From the NCBI GenBank assembly GCA_934512155.1, contig CAKSWS010000009.1, forward strand, positions 1 through 50,105: a DNA stretch of 50,105 bases, written 5' to 3'. Under the pieces are notes generated by a model. The model was not told the DNA's origin and did no database searches. It saw nothing but the letters and a program-made list of their open reading frames with translations. Shown piece by piece: positions 1 through 8,215 of this stretch; position 1 is the stretch's first letter, and each line of letters opens with the position of its first letter. This DNA comes from an uncultured Eubacterium sp. Lineage in GTDB: Bacteria; Bacillota; Clostridia; Oscillospirales; Acutalibacteraceae. Made by a program: the position numbers and the translations under genes.

Positions 1-51
1 GGTAAACACTTATTCGGAGGAACAAGAAAATTTGACGAAAAACTAAAATAA
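1..51 (+). CDS. C-terminal end of an unknown protein (partial)
   Basis: Frame 1 is open from the window edge to a TAA at 49-51 and reads GKHLFGGTRKFDEKLK. Sixteen residues are too few to identify a family. It sits about 50 bases upstream of the LytTR regulator on the same strand, so it could be the last gene of an upstream unit. It is kept because the frame is open and ends just before the next gene; it could also be a chance reading. Confidence 0.4.
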   Translation, partial: GKHLFGGTRKFDEKLK

Positions 52-103
52 TGATAAAATTATTTTTATTATTGTTTTAATGAGGACTTTTTGCGGTGAT
101 TTT

Positions 104-805
104 ATGAACATATTAATTTGTGATGATGAAGAACGATGTATAAGAGAATTAAAGTATCAAATAGAAAGTTATTTTAAACTAAACCCGATAAACCCAAAAT
201 TTTATGTATCCACACACCCTGACAAGGTTATGAATTCTGACGTAATTTTTGATATTGCCTTTCTTGACATTCAAATGCCTGAGGTTAACGGTATTACACT
301 GGCAAAAGAATTAAAAAGGCGAAACAGCAAAGTTGTACTTTTTATGGTAACAAATTTTGATGAATATCAAGATGAAGCAATGGATTTGCAAATTTTCAGA
401 TTTTTTGAAAAACCCTTTGACCTTAAAAGATTACACAACGGACTTGACAAGGCTTTGGAACTTATTGACCGTTCCACAGTAAATTTATATGTTTTTGGCA
501 GTGCAGAGCAAAAATGTGTTAATTTAGATGATATTGTTTACATAAAAAGCGACGGCAGAAAAACAAAACTGTTTGGAAAAGACGGTACCGAATACGGAGC
601 AACAAAACCTTTAAGCGAATGGGAAAAGACTTTGCCTCAATCACAATTTTATTCAACTCACAAAAGCTTTATAATAAATTTACATTATATTACCAATTAC
701 AGTTACAAAGAACTTTGTTTAAACAATGATATTAAACTGCCAATAGCGTCAAGAAAGCAAGCAGCGTTTCACTCATTTTGGTTTGACTACATTAAAAGTA
801 TGTAA
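104..805 (+). CDS. LytTR-family response regulator (AgrA/LytR type)
   Basis: The N-terminal receiver domain (about residues 1-120) begins MNILICDDEE with the acidic pair, has a phospho-acceptor Asp55 in FLDIQMPEVNG and a conserved Lys in FFEKPFD. The C-terminal LytTR DNA-binding domain (about 135-233) carries the typical DIVYIKSDGRK and YSTHKSFIINL blocks. I chose ATG at 104 over ATG 80 because GGTGAT precedes it at good spacing and the receiver fold starts exactly there. The GHKL kinase downstream is the expected partner. Such pairs usually sense peptides and control surface or competence genes. No AgrD-like peptide gene is visible nearby, so the signal and targets are unknown. Confidence 0.9.
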   Translation: MNILICDDEERCIRELKYQIESYFKLNPINPKFYVSTHPDKVMNSDVIFDIAFLDIQMPEVNGITLAKELKRRNSKVVLFMVTNFDEYQDEAMDLQIFRFFEKPFDLKRLHNGLDKALELIDRSTVNLYVFGSAEQKCVNLDDIVYIKSDGRKTKLFGKDGTEYGATKPLSEWEKTLPQSQFYSTHKSFIINLHYITNYSYKELCLNNDIKLPIASRKQAAFHSFWFDYIKSM

Positions 806-871
806 CTATTAGAATTTACGCATTAACAGCCTAAATATTTTGGGTTGTAATGAGAAAGGTTATTCAAATTA

Positions 872-2218
872 ATGGTTTATAACATAGCTGTTTGCATAAC
901 ATGTTTTTTAGAAATGTTTATTTCTTACATTTTCTTTTCCCAAATAGGCGAAAGAAAAATGCATTACCGTTTAGTGGCAGTTATCGGCGCAATTATTTTT
1001 GAAACAGGTGCGTTTTTTAACATTTTTCTTTCCAATTTGGTTTGGTTTAATGTATTATATTTTTTGATAATAAATTTTTTATTTGCTGCTATATGCTTTA
1101 AAATAAAAATCAGCAGAGCATTCTTTTATTCTATATTACTTGATGCTTTTTCAAACGCACTTGAATTCATATCAATATTTATTATTTCAGCGTTTACAGG
1201 TACAAAAACAACAGAATATTTAAACAATATTTTATTTTTCGTTTTAGATGTTACAGTAAGCAAAACCCTTTACTTTTTAACCTGCATAATATTAGTTAGG
1301 TTTGTTAACCGTGAAAAAACCGCATTCAAATTTCCCATAGGGCTTTATTTTTACCCATTAACATTAGTTGCCGTTTTAATTATGTTTTGGAATGTTTGCG
1401 CAAAAACGGAAATTGCCGAAAATTTTCAAATTGCCATTGCAATTTTATGTTGCGTACTGTTTATATCAATAATAGCCCTGTTTTTCTCTTACCAGAAAAA
1501 CATTGAAAAGGAAAACAAACTTTTAACACTGCAAAACGAACTTAACATAAATGAACTTGACAGAACGTATTACAAAATTCTTGAAAATCAAAACCAAGAA
1601 TTAAAAATTTACGCACACGACGCCAAAAAACATTTATCTGCAATTCAGGAATTAAACGATAATCCGCAAATAGACAAATATATTGTTGAAATGACAAACA
1701 GATTAAAGGCCCACGCCAGTATTTGCAACAGCGGCAACAAAACGCTTGATGTTATTATTAACAAATACTGCACCGAATGCAAATTAAACGGCATTAACTT
1801 TAATTTCAACATAAAACTTTCAAACTTAAAATGCGTTGAAAATTATGACCTGGTTGCTGTTTTAAGCAATGCTATGGACAATGCTGTTGAAGCGGCAAAA
1901 AATTCCGAAAGAAGAAGCATTTTCTTAGAAACAAAAAGAATTAATAATTTTGATGTTTTATGCGTTTCAAACAGCTGTGATAACGAACCCGAAGTTATCA
2001 ACAAAAATTTAACCACCGTTAAAACCAACAAGGCAATGCACGGATTAGGCACAAAAAGCATTAAAAACACATTAAAAAAATATAACGGTGATTTTGAGTG
2101 GGATTACAACGAAAGCGAACGCATTTTCACCACAACAATTATGTTTGAAAAACCCTACAATTACACAGCAATCGCCGATTTAATCTGTTTAGTTTTAAAC
2201 CGGCGATTTTTAATATAA
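872..2218 (+). CDS. GHKL-domain sensor histidine kinase (AgrC/ComD-like)
   Basis: The first ~205 residues form about six hydrophobic membrane segments, followed by a coiled linker (about 205-240), a histidine motif YAHDAKKHLSAI and a GHKL ATPase domain with the N-box NAMDNAVEAA and the G-rich segment HGLGTKSIKN. This is the layout of AgrC/ComD kinases, which sense extracellular peptides and phosphorylate a LytTR regulator; the regulator lies 66 bases upstream. The last ~20 codons run through a hairpin with a T-rich tail, so the C-terminus doubles as a terminator. No peptide precursor or exporter gene is seen in the window. Confidence 0.88.
   Translation: MVYNIAVCITCFLEMFISYIFFSQIGERKMHYRLVAVIGAIIFETGAFFNIFLSNLVWFNVLYFLIINFLFAAICFKIKISRAFFYSILLDAFSNALEFISIFIISAFTGTKTTEYLNNILFFVLDVTVSKTLYFLTCIILVRFVNREKTAFKFPIGLYFYPLTLVAVLIMFWNVCAKTEIAENFQIAIAILCCVLFISIIALFFSYQKNIEKENKLLTLQNELNINELDRTYYKILENQNQELKIYAHDAKKHLSAIQELNDNPQIDKYIVEMTNRLKAHASICNSGNKTLDVIINKYCTECKLNGINFNFNIKLSNLKCVENYDLVAVLSNAMDNAVEAAKNSERRSIFLETKRINNFDVLCVSNSCDNEPEVINKNLTTVKTNKAMHGLGTKSIKNTLKKYNGDFEWDYNESERIFTTTIMFEKPYNYTAIADLICLVLNRRFLI
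2170..2212 (+). terminator. Terminator-like hairpin inside the 3' end of the kinase gene
   Basis: AATCGCCG (2170-2177) pairs perfectly with CGGCGATT (2201-2208) and is followed by T-rich sequence. The loop is long (23 nt). It lies just before the kinase stop codon and would separate the two-component genes from the glycan operon. Confidence 0.5.
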
Positions 2219-2225
2219 AATTAAC

Positions 2226-2254
2226 TTGCATTAAATGTATAAAATAGTTATTAT
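2226..2254 (+). promoter_or_regulatory. Promoter of the GH136/GH112 operon
   Basis: TTGCAT (2226-2231) and TATTAT (2249-2254) are separated by 17 bases, about 90 bases before the first gene of the sugar operon and just after the hairpin ending the kinase gene. A sigma-A-type promoter is inferred. No clear operator is seen. Confidence 0.5.
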
Positions 2255-2340
2255 ATAAAAGACGGTTTTGAGAGGCTTATTTTTGTTTATCCTTTTTTGC
2301 TTACTTAAAGCGTGTTACAAAAATCTTCGGGAGGAAGCTA

Positions 2341-2789
2341 TGAAAATTTATGTTTGCGACAGCAAAGAATTAAATCACATTAAAGCATGTTTATGCTTTG
2401 CAAAAAGGCTTAACCTTATTGATGACGACAGCTTGGAAGCAGCAAAAGAACGCTGTGAAAAAGAAAACGAAAAAAGAGAAAAAATGTTAAAGAACAACGA
2501 AATTGTTTACGGTGTTACAAAATTCTCTTTCAATGCATATCTTCAATATGAACTTACAAGATTTAAACTTGAATTTGCAGAAGAAAGCAGCAGAATAAAA
2601 AAAGTTTACCAATATAAAGAAATAACTAACAAAGAACAAAAAGATTTTTATAAAAATAACAAAGATTTGTTTACACGATACAATAAAGACCGCTTTTTTT
2701 ACCGTGAGGTTAAAACAATAATTCATAAAAAATTAAGGGAGGCAGAATACGAAAATGAAATCAACAACATATTATGTAAGCTCTCTTAA
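2341..2789 (+). CDS. Small helical partner protein, probable GH136 subunit I (LnbY/PPIase-like)
   Basis: This 148-aa protein is Lys/Glu-rich and predicted almost wholly helical. It has no signal peptide or membrane segment. Its second half (FSFNAYLQYELTRF through YREVKTIIHKK) resembles the helical part of parvulin-type folding factors. In gut Clostridia, GH136 lacto-N-biosidases need such a helical partner, either fused or encoded directly upstream. Its position, overlapping the beta-helix gene by 35 bases and followed by GH112, is what suggests this role. I chose ATG 2341 because GGGAGGAAGCT precedes it; the upstream in-frame TTG has no such site. Homology to subunit I is inferred from context and composition rather than alignment. 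Confidence 0.5.
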
Positions 2790-4044
2790 CGGAAGTAATG
2801 AAAACAACGGTTTATCTGCCGAAACGCCCTTTCTTTCTCTTGATAAGATAAATGAACTTGAAATTTTACCGGGTGATAAAATTTTGCTTGAAAACGGTTC
2901 TGTTTTTGAAAACCAATTTTTACACCTTAAAAATTGCGGCAACATAAACAGCGAAAAAATTGAAATTTCATCCTACGGCAACGGTGAAGAACTGCCGTGT
3001 ATTAATACAAACGGTGCCGGCATTTGGTACCAAGATTACGGCACACCCCTTGACTTTGCCGGACATGTTTATAAAGGAGACGTTTCATCATCCATTCTTC
3101 TTTATGATGTTGAAAACATTATTATTCATAATATTGAAATAACAAATAAAGAAGAATACACAACGGCTGAAGCATATTCAGACCCGAATAAAACAGACAG
3201 AACCGGCGTTGCCGTTGTGGCTCAAAACAGGGGTACAATTCACTCAATAACACTTGAAAATTTATTTATTCACGATATTAACGGAAATGTTTACAACAAG
3301 CACATGAACAACGGCGGCATTTATATGACCGCATTCAAACCTGCCGACGAAAGCAAAACCGGTGTTGCAAGGTATGACGGCGTTATGGTTTGCGACTGCT
3401 TTGTAAAAAACGTAAGCCGCTGGGGCATAGCCGTAGGTTATTCATACAAGCATCAAGAATTTGCCGCTAAAGAGCTTGCAGAAGACACATTTAAAAAATA
3501 CGGCAATGAAAATATTTTAATTTCAAACAACTATGTTAAATTTGCAGGAGGCGATGCAATTACGCCTATGTATGCGTTAAAGCCACTTGTTGAACATAAT
3601 ATTTCAGATTCCTGCGCATTTGAAATGAATGACAGAATTTACAGCAACCCGGGCAAACGAATGGGTAAAGTTGCGGCAGCGATTTGGCCTTGGAAATGCA
3701 AGGACGCACTGCTTCAATACAACGACGCCGTAGACACAAAACTTAACCAAGACGGAATGGCTTACGATGCCGATTCGGGAGACGGCACTGTTTATCAATA
3801 CAACTATTCGGCACACAACGAAGGCGGCTGTATGATGTTTTGCCTTGGTGAAGCCGTTCACAGCACATATAAAAATAACGTTAGCTACAAGGATTTAGGC
3901 GGCTTGCTCAGCCCTGCCGGCAATCCGGACGGTTACGTTGCAAATAATGAGTTTTACATTTTAAAGGGCGTTCCTCTTAAAAGAAAAAGAATGCATGGAA
4001 AAATGAAACTTGAAAACAACAAAATAGTAAAACTTGAAGATTAA
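2755..4044 (+). CDS. Right-handed beta-helix protein, probable GH136 lacto-N-biosidase catalytic subunit
   Basis: This 429-aa protein opens with a pectate-lyase-like start (TTYYVSSLNGSNENNG) and continues in short beta-helix coils rich in Asn and Gly. It has no signal peptide. The segment QDGMAYDADSGDG (residues 332-344) holds Asp333 and Asp340, seven apart, the same spacing as the two catalytic aspartates reported for GH136 (LnbX D411/D418; Eubacterium ramulus D568/D575). GH136 releases lacto-N-biose from type-1 milk or mucin glycans, the substrate of the GH112 enzyme encoded next. Known catalytic domains are usually longer and secreted, so this may be a compact intracellular form. GGGAGG precedes the start, inside the upstream gene. 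An alternative is another beta-helix hydrolase or lyase. Confidence 0.55.
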   Translation: MKSTTYYVSSLNGSNENNGLSAETPFLSLDKINELEILPGDKILLENGSVFENQFLHLKNCGNINSEKIEISSYGNGEELPCINTNGAGIWYQDYGTPLDFAGHVYKGDVSSSILLYDVENIIIHNIEITNKEEYTTAEAYSDPNKTDRTGVAVVAQNRGTIHSITLENLFIHDINGNVYNKHMNNGGIYMTAFKPADESKTGVARYDGVMVCDCFVKNVSRWGIAVGYSYKHQEFAAKELAEDTFKKYGNENILISNNYVKFAGGDAITPMYALKPLVEHNISDSCAFEMNDRIYSNPGKRMGKVAAAIWPWKCKDALLQYNDAVDTKLNQDGMAYDADSGDGTVYQYNYSAHNEGGCMMFCLGEAVHSTYKNNVSYKDLGGLLSPAGNPDGYVANNEFYILKGVPLKRKRMHGKMKLENNKIVKLED

Positions 4045-4058
4045 CGAGGTAAAATTTT

Positions 4059-6227
4059 ATGGCACAAAACAAAGGCAGAGTAACAATTCCTACAGATATG
4101 GATGTTGTTAAAGAAACCCTTGATATTATGAATGTTTGGGGCGCAGATGCAATAAGAGACTGCGACGGTACGGAATTTCCCCAAGAGCTTAAAGACACGG
4201 GAGCTAAAATTTACGCAACATATTACACAACACGTAAAGACAACGAATGGGCAAAAGCGAACCCTGATGAAATTCAGCAAATGTACATAATGACGCCGTT
4301 TCACACGGCTGTTGAAAGCACGCTTGAAATACATCTTATGGACCATCTTTACCCTGACATGCTTAAAGTAAACAGCAGAGATGACATTAAAAGATGGTGG
4401 GAAGTTATAGACAGAACAACAGGCGAAACCGTTTCCACAAATGACTGGAGTTATGACGAATCAACCGGCAATGTTTCTATTAAAACAAAATTATTTCACG
4501 AGTACACCGTAAGTTTTCTTGCATATATTATGTGGGACCCGGTACATATGTATAATGCAGTTGTTAACGAATGGAAAGACGTTGAACCCCAAATTACATT
4601 TGACGTTCGCCAGCCTAAAACAAAGGCACATTCACTTGAAAGACTTCGCCGTTTTCTTGACACTCACGAATATGTTGACGTAGTTAGATTCACCACATTT
4701 TTCCACCAATTCACATTGGTATTTGACGAACTTGCAAGAGAAAAATTTGTAGACTGGTTTGGTTATTCCGCATCTGTAAGCCCATATATTTTAGAACAGT
4801 TTGAACAAGAAGTCGGCTATAAATTCAGACCTGAATTTATTATTGACCAGGGATATATGAATAACACATACCGTATTCCGTCAAAGGAATTTAAAGATTT
4901 TCAGGCTTTCCAAAGAAGAGAAGTTGCAAAGCTTGCAAAAGAAATGGTTAACATTGTTCATGAATACGGCAAAGAAGCCATGATGTTTATGGAGCCGTTT
5001 AGGGATGAATTTGCATCTATAGGCTTAGACGCAGTTGTAGGAAGTGTTGGAAACGGTGCCACACTTCGCCTTTTCAGCGATATTAAAAACGTTAAATATA
5101 CAGAAGGCAGATTTTTACCGTATTTCTTCCCCGATGTATTTCACGAAGGCGGAGACCCTATTTACGAAGCAAAAGTTAACTGGGTAACGGCAAGGCGTGC
5201 TATTTTAAGAAGTCCTATTCAAAGAATAGGTTATGGCGGCTACCTTAAACTTGCTCTTAAATTTCCTGAATTTGTTGATTACATTAAGGATGTTTGCAAC
5301 GAATTCCGCACACTTTACGATAATATTCAAGGTGTAACGCCGTATTGTGTAAAAAAAGTTGCCGTTCTTAACTGCTGGGGAAAAATGCGTGCGTGGTCAA
5401 ATCATATGGTTCACCACGGTTTATACTACAGACAAAACTATTCTTATTTCGGAATTATAGAGGCATTAAGCGGTGCGCCATTTGATGTTTCATTTATTAA
5501 TTTTGACGATATTAAAAATGATGAAAACTTCCTTAAACAATTTGACGTTATAATTAATGTAGGCGATGCCGACACAGCACAGTCAGGCGGCGAACATTGG
5601 TGTGATGAAAAGGTTATTACAAGAATAAAAGAATTTGTTTATAACGGCGGCGGATTTATTGGTGTAGGCGAGCCGGCAGCACACCATTGGCAAGGCAAAT
5701 TCTTCCAGCTTGACGACATTTTGGGTGTTGAAGAAGAAAACGGCTTTACACTTAATACCAGAAGATACAACATTGAAGAACACAGAGACCACTTTATTCT
5801 TAAAGACACAAACGGAAACGTTGATTTTGGTGAGGGCAAAAAGAATATTGTTGCTCTTGAAGGAACAACCGTTCTTATTCAAAATGCAACAGAACTTCCG
5901 TTTGCCGTAAGACACGCAGAAGAAGTTCAAATGGCTGTTAAAGAATTCGGAAAAGGCAGGGGCGTTTATATCAGCGGTCTTCCCTACTCTTTTGAAAACA
6001 GTCGTGTGCTTTACCGTGCCGTGCTTTGGTCTGCTTCGGCAGAAAACGAACTTAATAAGTGGTTTTCAACAAACTATAATGTTGAAGTTCACGCTTATGT
6101 TAAAAACAATAAATACTGCGTTGTTAATAACACTTACGAACCGCAGAATACTACTGTTTATGTTGGCGACGGTTCAAGTTTTGATCTTCACCTTGAGCCA
6201 AATGAAATTAAATGGTACCAAATTTAA
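4059..6227 (+). CDS. GH112 1,3-beta-galactosyl-N-acetylhexosamine phosphorylase (possibly inactive)
   Basis: The 722-aa protein matches GH112 along its length, including RTTGETV, SFLAYIMWDPV, VVRFTTFFHQFTL, VKYTEGRFLPYFFPD and GRGVYISGLPYS. GH112 enzymes phosphorolyse lacto-N-biose or galacto-N-biose in the cytoplasm to galactose-1-phosphate and the N-acetylhexosamine; some act on galactosyl-rhamnose. Its length is normal. One feature is odd: family members I recall read AMMFLGDxWIGTEPY, where the Asp is the general acid (Asp313 in Bifidobacterium longum), but here residues 308-314 read MMFMEPF, so about seven residues including that Asp are absent without a frame change. The family is near certain; activity is doubtful. 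It lies 14 bases after the beta-helix gene and ends at a strong terminator. Confidence 0.9.
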   Translation: MAQNKGRVTIPTDMDVVKETLDIMNVWGADAIRDCDGTEFPQELKDTGAKIYATYYTTRKDNEWAKANPDEIQQMYIMTPFHTAVESTLEIHLMDHLYPDMLKVNSRDDIKRWWEVIDRTTGETVSTNDWSYDESTGNVSIKTKLFHEYTVSFLAYIMWDPVHMYNAVVNEWKDVEPQITFDVRQPKTKAHSLERLRRFLDTHEYVDVVRFTTFFHQFTLVFDELAREKFVDWFGYSASVSPYILEQFEQEVGYKFRPEFIIDQGYMNNTYRIPSKEFKDFQAFQRREVAKLAKEMVNIVHEYGKEAMMFMEPFRDEFASIGLDAVVGSVGNGATLRLFSDIKNVKYTEGRFLPYFFPDVFHEGGDPIYEAKVNWVTARRAILRSPIQRIGYGGYLKLALKFPEFVDYIKDVCNEFRTLYDNIQGVTPYCVKKVAVLNCWGKMRAWSNHMVHHGLYYRQNYSYFGIIEALSGAPFDVSFINFDDIKNDENFLKQFDVIINVGDADTAQSGGEHWCDEKVITRIKEFVYNGGGFIGVGEPAAHHWQGKFFQLDDILGVEEENGFTLNTRRYNIEEHRDHFILKDTNGNVDFGEGKKNIVALEGTTVLIQNATELPFAVRHAEEVQMAVKEFGKGRGVYISGLPYSFENSRVLYRAVLWSASAENELNKWFSTNYNVEVHAYVKNNKYCVVNNTYEPQNTTVYVGDGSSFDLHLEPNEIKWYQI

Positions 6228-6239
6228 AAATACGCAAAC

Positions 6240-6271
6240 AAAAGGAACCAATCATATGATTGGTTCCTTTT
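6240..6271. terminator. Bidirectional terminator between GH112 and ptsI
   Basis: A perfect 30-base palindrome (6241-6270), with GGAACCAATCAT pairing to ATGATTGGTTCC, is flanked by A and T on both sides. It lies between two convergent genes and can end transcription from both. Confidence 0.85.
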
Positions 6272-6288
6272 GTTGTAAATTCATATAT

Positions 6289-7902
6289 TTAATCACAATT
6301 ACAAATATTTTTTCGTGTTACCAAAATAGAAGACGGAGTTACCGAGAACTCATCAAGACCCCATTCAACAAGCTTTGGTATTAATTTTTCATTCGTTGCC
6401 GCCTCACCGCACATTCCAACTTGAATACCTGCTTTTTTTGCATTTTTTATTGTCATTTCTATTGCACGCAAAACAGCCGGTTGAAAAACATCATACAAAT
6501 ATGAAATTTTTGAATTACCCCTGTCAACAGCCATTGTGTAACCTGTTAAATCATTTGTGCCTATTGAAAAAAATGCCGCATGCTTAGCAAGCAAATCCGA
6601 AATAAAAACGGCAGACGGTGTTTCAATCATAACGCCTACAGGCACATTTTTGTATGAAACACCCTCCCTTTCAAGCTCTTTTGCACATTCTTCTATTAAT
6701 TCTTTTGCACGAACAACCTCTTCAACAGTTGTTACAAGAGGCAGCATAATTTTAATATTGCCTATTGCCGCAGCACGCAAAATTGCCCTTAATTGAGTTT
6801 TGTAAAGTTCAACGTTATCAAGGCAATATCTGATTGCACGATAACCCAAAAACGGATTTTCTTCTTTTTCTATAGACAAATAATCAATGGCTTTATCACC
6901 GCCTACGTCCAGCGTACGTATAATTACTTCCTTATCTGCCATAGCCTTTGCAACAGTTGAATAAGCTTCATACTGTTCTTCCTCGGTGGGAGCATTTTCT
7001 CTGTCCATAAACAAAAACTCGGTTCTGAAAAGTCCTATACCCTCTCCGCCGTTTTGAATAACATTTTGAACATCCTCTGCCTTTGCAATATTACCGTAAA
7101 CCTTTTTGGCAACGCCTGATTTTGTTATTGTTGCCTTGCCGAAATATTCGGAAAGACTTTCCTTTTCTTTGATATACTCATGCTGTTTTTCGCTGTAAAA
7201 AGCAAGTTCCTGTGCTGTGGGATTAATTAAAACTTTACCTTTAAAACCGTCAACTGCAAGTTTTTCACCGTTTTTAATAATTTCAGTGGCATCCAGAACA
7301 GAAAGCACGGCAGGAATTCCCATAGCACGTGCCAAAATAGCACTGTGGCTCGTTACGCCTCCTACCTCGGTAATAATGGCAAAAACATTTTCTTTATTAA
7401 TTTGGGATGTCATAGACGGAGTAAAGTCCTTAGCAATAAGTATTGAACCTTTTTCAACAGCTGTTATATCAACAGACTTTACACCAAGCAGAATTTTAAG
7501 CAAGCTGTCTTTAATATCTTTAACATCAGACGCTCTTTGCTTTGTTAATTCATCATCAACGGACGAAAACATATCTATAAACATAGTACAGACAGTATCA
7601 ACCGCTTTTTCCGCAACCGCTCCCGTATCTATAGTATCCTCCATTTGCGAAAGCATAAAAGGGTCTTGAAGCATAACAATATGACCTTCAAGTATTTCTG
7701 CTTCCTTATCGCCGGCATTTTTTTTTAAATCTTCTACAAGCGATTTAGTTTCATTAATAAACTTATCTACTGCTCCGTGCAATCTTTCCTTCTCTTGTTG
7801 TGCAGAAGTATATTTTACGGATGAATAATCAAGTTTGCAATCTTTTATAATAACGGCCGTTCCTATTCCGTAACCCTGTGATGCACCGATTCCTTTTAAC
7901 AT
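6289..7902 (-). CDS. ptsI: PTS enzyme I (phosphoenolpyruvate-protein phosphotransferase)
   Basis: Enzyme I takes phosphate from phosphoenolpyruvate and passes it to HPr in the cytoplasm. The phosphorylated His is His186 in GGVTSHSAILAR. The PEP-binding barrel shows GEGIGLFRTEFLFMDR, IGTNDLTGYT and GMCGEAA with the catalytic Cys. At 537 residues it lacks the ~30-residue C-terminal tail of the E. coli and Bacillus proteins, which I take as normal variation in Clostridia. It is the last gene of the fructose operon, 44 bases after HPr with a hairpin between, so it may be made at a lower level than HPr. Confidence 0.96.
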   Translation of the reverse strand: MLKGIGASQGYGIGTAVIIKDCKLDYSSVKYTSAQQEKERLHGAVDKFINETKSLVEDLKKNAGDKEAEILEGHIVMLQDPFMLSQMEDTIDTGAVAEKAVDTVCTMFIDMFSSVDDELTKQRASDVKDIKDSLLKILLGVKSVDITAVEKGSILIAKDFTPSMTSQINKENVFAIITEVGGVTSHSAILARAMGIPAVLSVLDATEIIKNGEKLAVDGFKGKVLINPTAQELAFYSEKQHEYIKEKESLSEYFGKATITKSGVAKKVYGNIAKAEDVQNVIQNGGEGIGLFRTEFLFMDRENAPTEEEQYEAYSTVAKAMADKEVIIRTLDVGGDKAIDYLSIEKEENPFLGYRAIRYCLDNVELYKTQLRAILRAAAIGNIKIMLPLVTTVEEVVRAKELIEECAKELEREGVSYKNVPVGVMIETPSAVFISDLLAKHAAFFSIGTNDLTGYTMAVDRGNSKISYLYDVFQPAVLRAIEMTIKNAKKAGIQVGMCGEAATNEKLIPKLVEWGLDEFSVTPSSILVTRKNICNCD

Positions 7903-7919
7903 AACAGCAACCCCTTTTT

Positions 7920-7941
7920 AAGGCAGGCATAAGCCTGCCTT
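7920..7941. promoter_or_regulatory. Intercistronic hairpin between HPr and ptsI
   Basis: AAGGCAGGC (7920-7928) pairs with GCCTGCCTT (7933-7941) around a 4-base loop. On the transcribed minus strand it is followed by an A-rich stretch and the ptsI ribosome site, not by a U tract, so it is unlikely to terminate there. It could protect upstream mRNA or set the HPr to enzyme I ratio. On the plus strand it is followed by a T-rich run. Confidence 0.6.
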
Positions 7942-7946
7942 ATTTT

Positions 7947-8213
7947 TTATTCTTCGCCGAAGCCGGATTCAATAAGCTTTCCTGCAGCCTCAAGCATTTC
8001 ATTTTCATCACTGCCGCTGCATTCAACAGTAATTTCACTGCCGCACTTTATACAAGCGGCAATAATATTCATAATGCTTTTTCCGTTAACCTTTTTACCA
8101 TCAAAATTAATGTTAATATCAGATGAATATTTGCCCATTTCAGTTACAAAAACATTAGCCGGGCGCATATGAAATCCCATTTTATTTATGATTTTATAAT
8201 TCTTTGAAATCAT
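7947..8213 (-). CDS. HPr phosphocarrier protein
   Basis: This 88-aa protein relays phosphate from enzyme I to the fructose permease. His15 in MGFHMRPA is the phosphorylation site and Ser46 in NGKSIMNI is the regulatory site used by HPr kinase in Firmicutes, so it could also serve as a CcpA co-regulator. It starts 2 bases after the stop of fruABC and precedes ptsI, so the whole phosphate chain is encoded together. Whether it is the general HPr of the cell or one for fructose only cannot be told from the window. Confidence 0.95.
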   Translation of the reverse strand: MISKNYKIINKMGFHMRPANVFVTEMGKYSSDININFDGKKVNGKSIMNIIAACIKCGSEITVECSGSDENEMLEAAGKLIESGFGEE

Positions 8214-8215
8214 AA

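Noticed and set aside
806..871. AgrD-like peptide gene between regulator and kinase
   Set aside because: The 66-base gap has no ATG-led reading frame of useful length.
2268..2340. Longer start of the helical partner protein (hydrophobic head)
   Set aside because: It starts at TTG without a ribosome site, and GGGAGG sits before the ATG at 2341; the hydrophobic stretch would also fake a signal peptide.
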